From an uncultured Muribaculaceae bacterium (GTDB lineage Bacteria; Bacteroidota; Bacteroidia; Bacteroidales; Muribaculaceae): a stretch of 64,000 nucleotides of DNA. The stretch is taken from the NCBI GenBank assembly GCA_910577355.1, contig CAJTMY010000007.1:18447-82446 (forward strand). The letters are read 5' to 3'. This document shows positions 63,897 to 64,000 of this stretch, piece after piece (positions within the stretch are counted from its first letter, which is position 1; the number at the start of each line of letters is the position of its first letter). Made by a program: the position numbers and the translations under genes. Under the pieces are notes generated by a model. The model saw nothing but the letters and a program-made list of their open reading frames with translations, did no database searches and had not been told where the DNA came from.

Positions 63897-63918
63897 AAAG
63901 CCGCCCGAAGGCGGCTTT
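63897..63918 (+). terminator. Intrinsic terminator of the B12 operon
   Basis: AAAGCCGCC, CGAA loop, GGCGGCTTT (63897-63918), a 9-bp stem with T-rich flank, directly behind the BtuG-like gene. It can act on both strands. Confidence 0.85.
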
Positions 63919-63953
63919 ATGTTGTTGCGAAAAAATCCTGTTGCCGAATCGAA

Positions 63954-64000
63954 TCAGCGGTAGTCGGCGAAGCGCTCCTGGAGTTTCTTGCGGGCGAAGA
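63954..64000 (-). CDS. C-terminal end of an unidentified gene (right window edge)
   Basis: On the minus strand an open frame enters from the right edge and ends ARKKLQERFADYR at a TGA (63956-63954). It is too short to identify. The shared terminator at 63897-63918 would serve it too. Confidence 0.45.
   Translation of the reverse strand, partial: FARKKLQERFADYR

Overview
The window looks like a chromosomal segment of a GC-rich Bacteroidales bacterium, most likely a Muribaculaceae-type gut commensal (inference). Evidence: repeated Bacteroidetes promoters (TTG/TTTG, about 19-20 nt, TAnnTTTG), Bacteroidetes-typical families (DUF3078, DUF4294, DUF4465, BtuG-like surface lipoprotein), menaquinone genes, GC-rich core genes with C/G-ending codons and AT-richer accessory islands.

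Layout. 1-4 kb: end of mutS, era, der. 4.4-7.3 kb: 2-oxoacid:ferredoxin oxidoreductase korAB, with a strong terminator. 7.4-12.5 kb: an accessory island with a DUF4143 ATPase behind a double-palindrome promoter, a secreted protein, a frameshifted gene and a KAP P-loop NTPase. 12.8-17.2 kb: an isolated phage-like pair (794-aa structural-like protein and terminase large subunit) with no other phage genes. 17.3-26.5 kb: polyprenol-phosphate sugar transferase, SRP RNA, queF-queC, SDR, phoH, then a tightly overlapping operon purC-ubiE/menG-DUF3078-two small secreted proteins-mtnN-(broken AlbA_2 gene). 26.5-30.7 kb: accessory lipoproteins, a structured repeat-rich spacer, a secreted phosphoesterase, and a YafQ/RHH toxin-antitoxin pair. 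30.7-41.2 kb: menA, a sensor kinase and NtrC-type activator coupled to a HigBA module, then a complete efflux system (TolC, ABC ATPase, two permeases, HlyD-type adaptor) whose first gene has a sigma-54-like promoter. 41.2-50 kb: a candidate small RNA, two paralogous membrane-anchored proteins with a LecA-like motif pattern, TrkH, ribF, HAD phosphatase, DUF4294, ion channel, xerD, dtd. 50-55.9 kb: uvrC, apt, mnmG, ybeY and an AlkD-like gene; a perfect ParB-binding (parS) sequence lies between apt and mnmG. 56.4-58 kb: two lipoproteins. 58.1-63.9 kb: a cobalamin riboswitch followed by DUF4465 protein, surface lipoprotein, BtuB-like TonB receptor and BtuG-like lipoprotein, closed by an intrinsic terminator.

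Functional modules: the kinase/NtrC pair probably switches on the efflux operon through RpoN; the last 6 kb form one vitamin B12 acquisition operon under riboswitch control. The least explained parts are the terminase pair, the LecA-like membrane pair, the KAP island, the candidate small RNA and the dispersed palindromic intergenic repeats. All family assignments come from reading motifs by eye; no database search was run.
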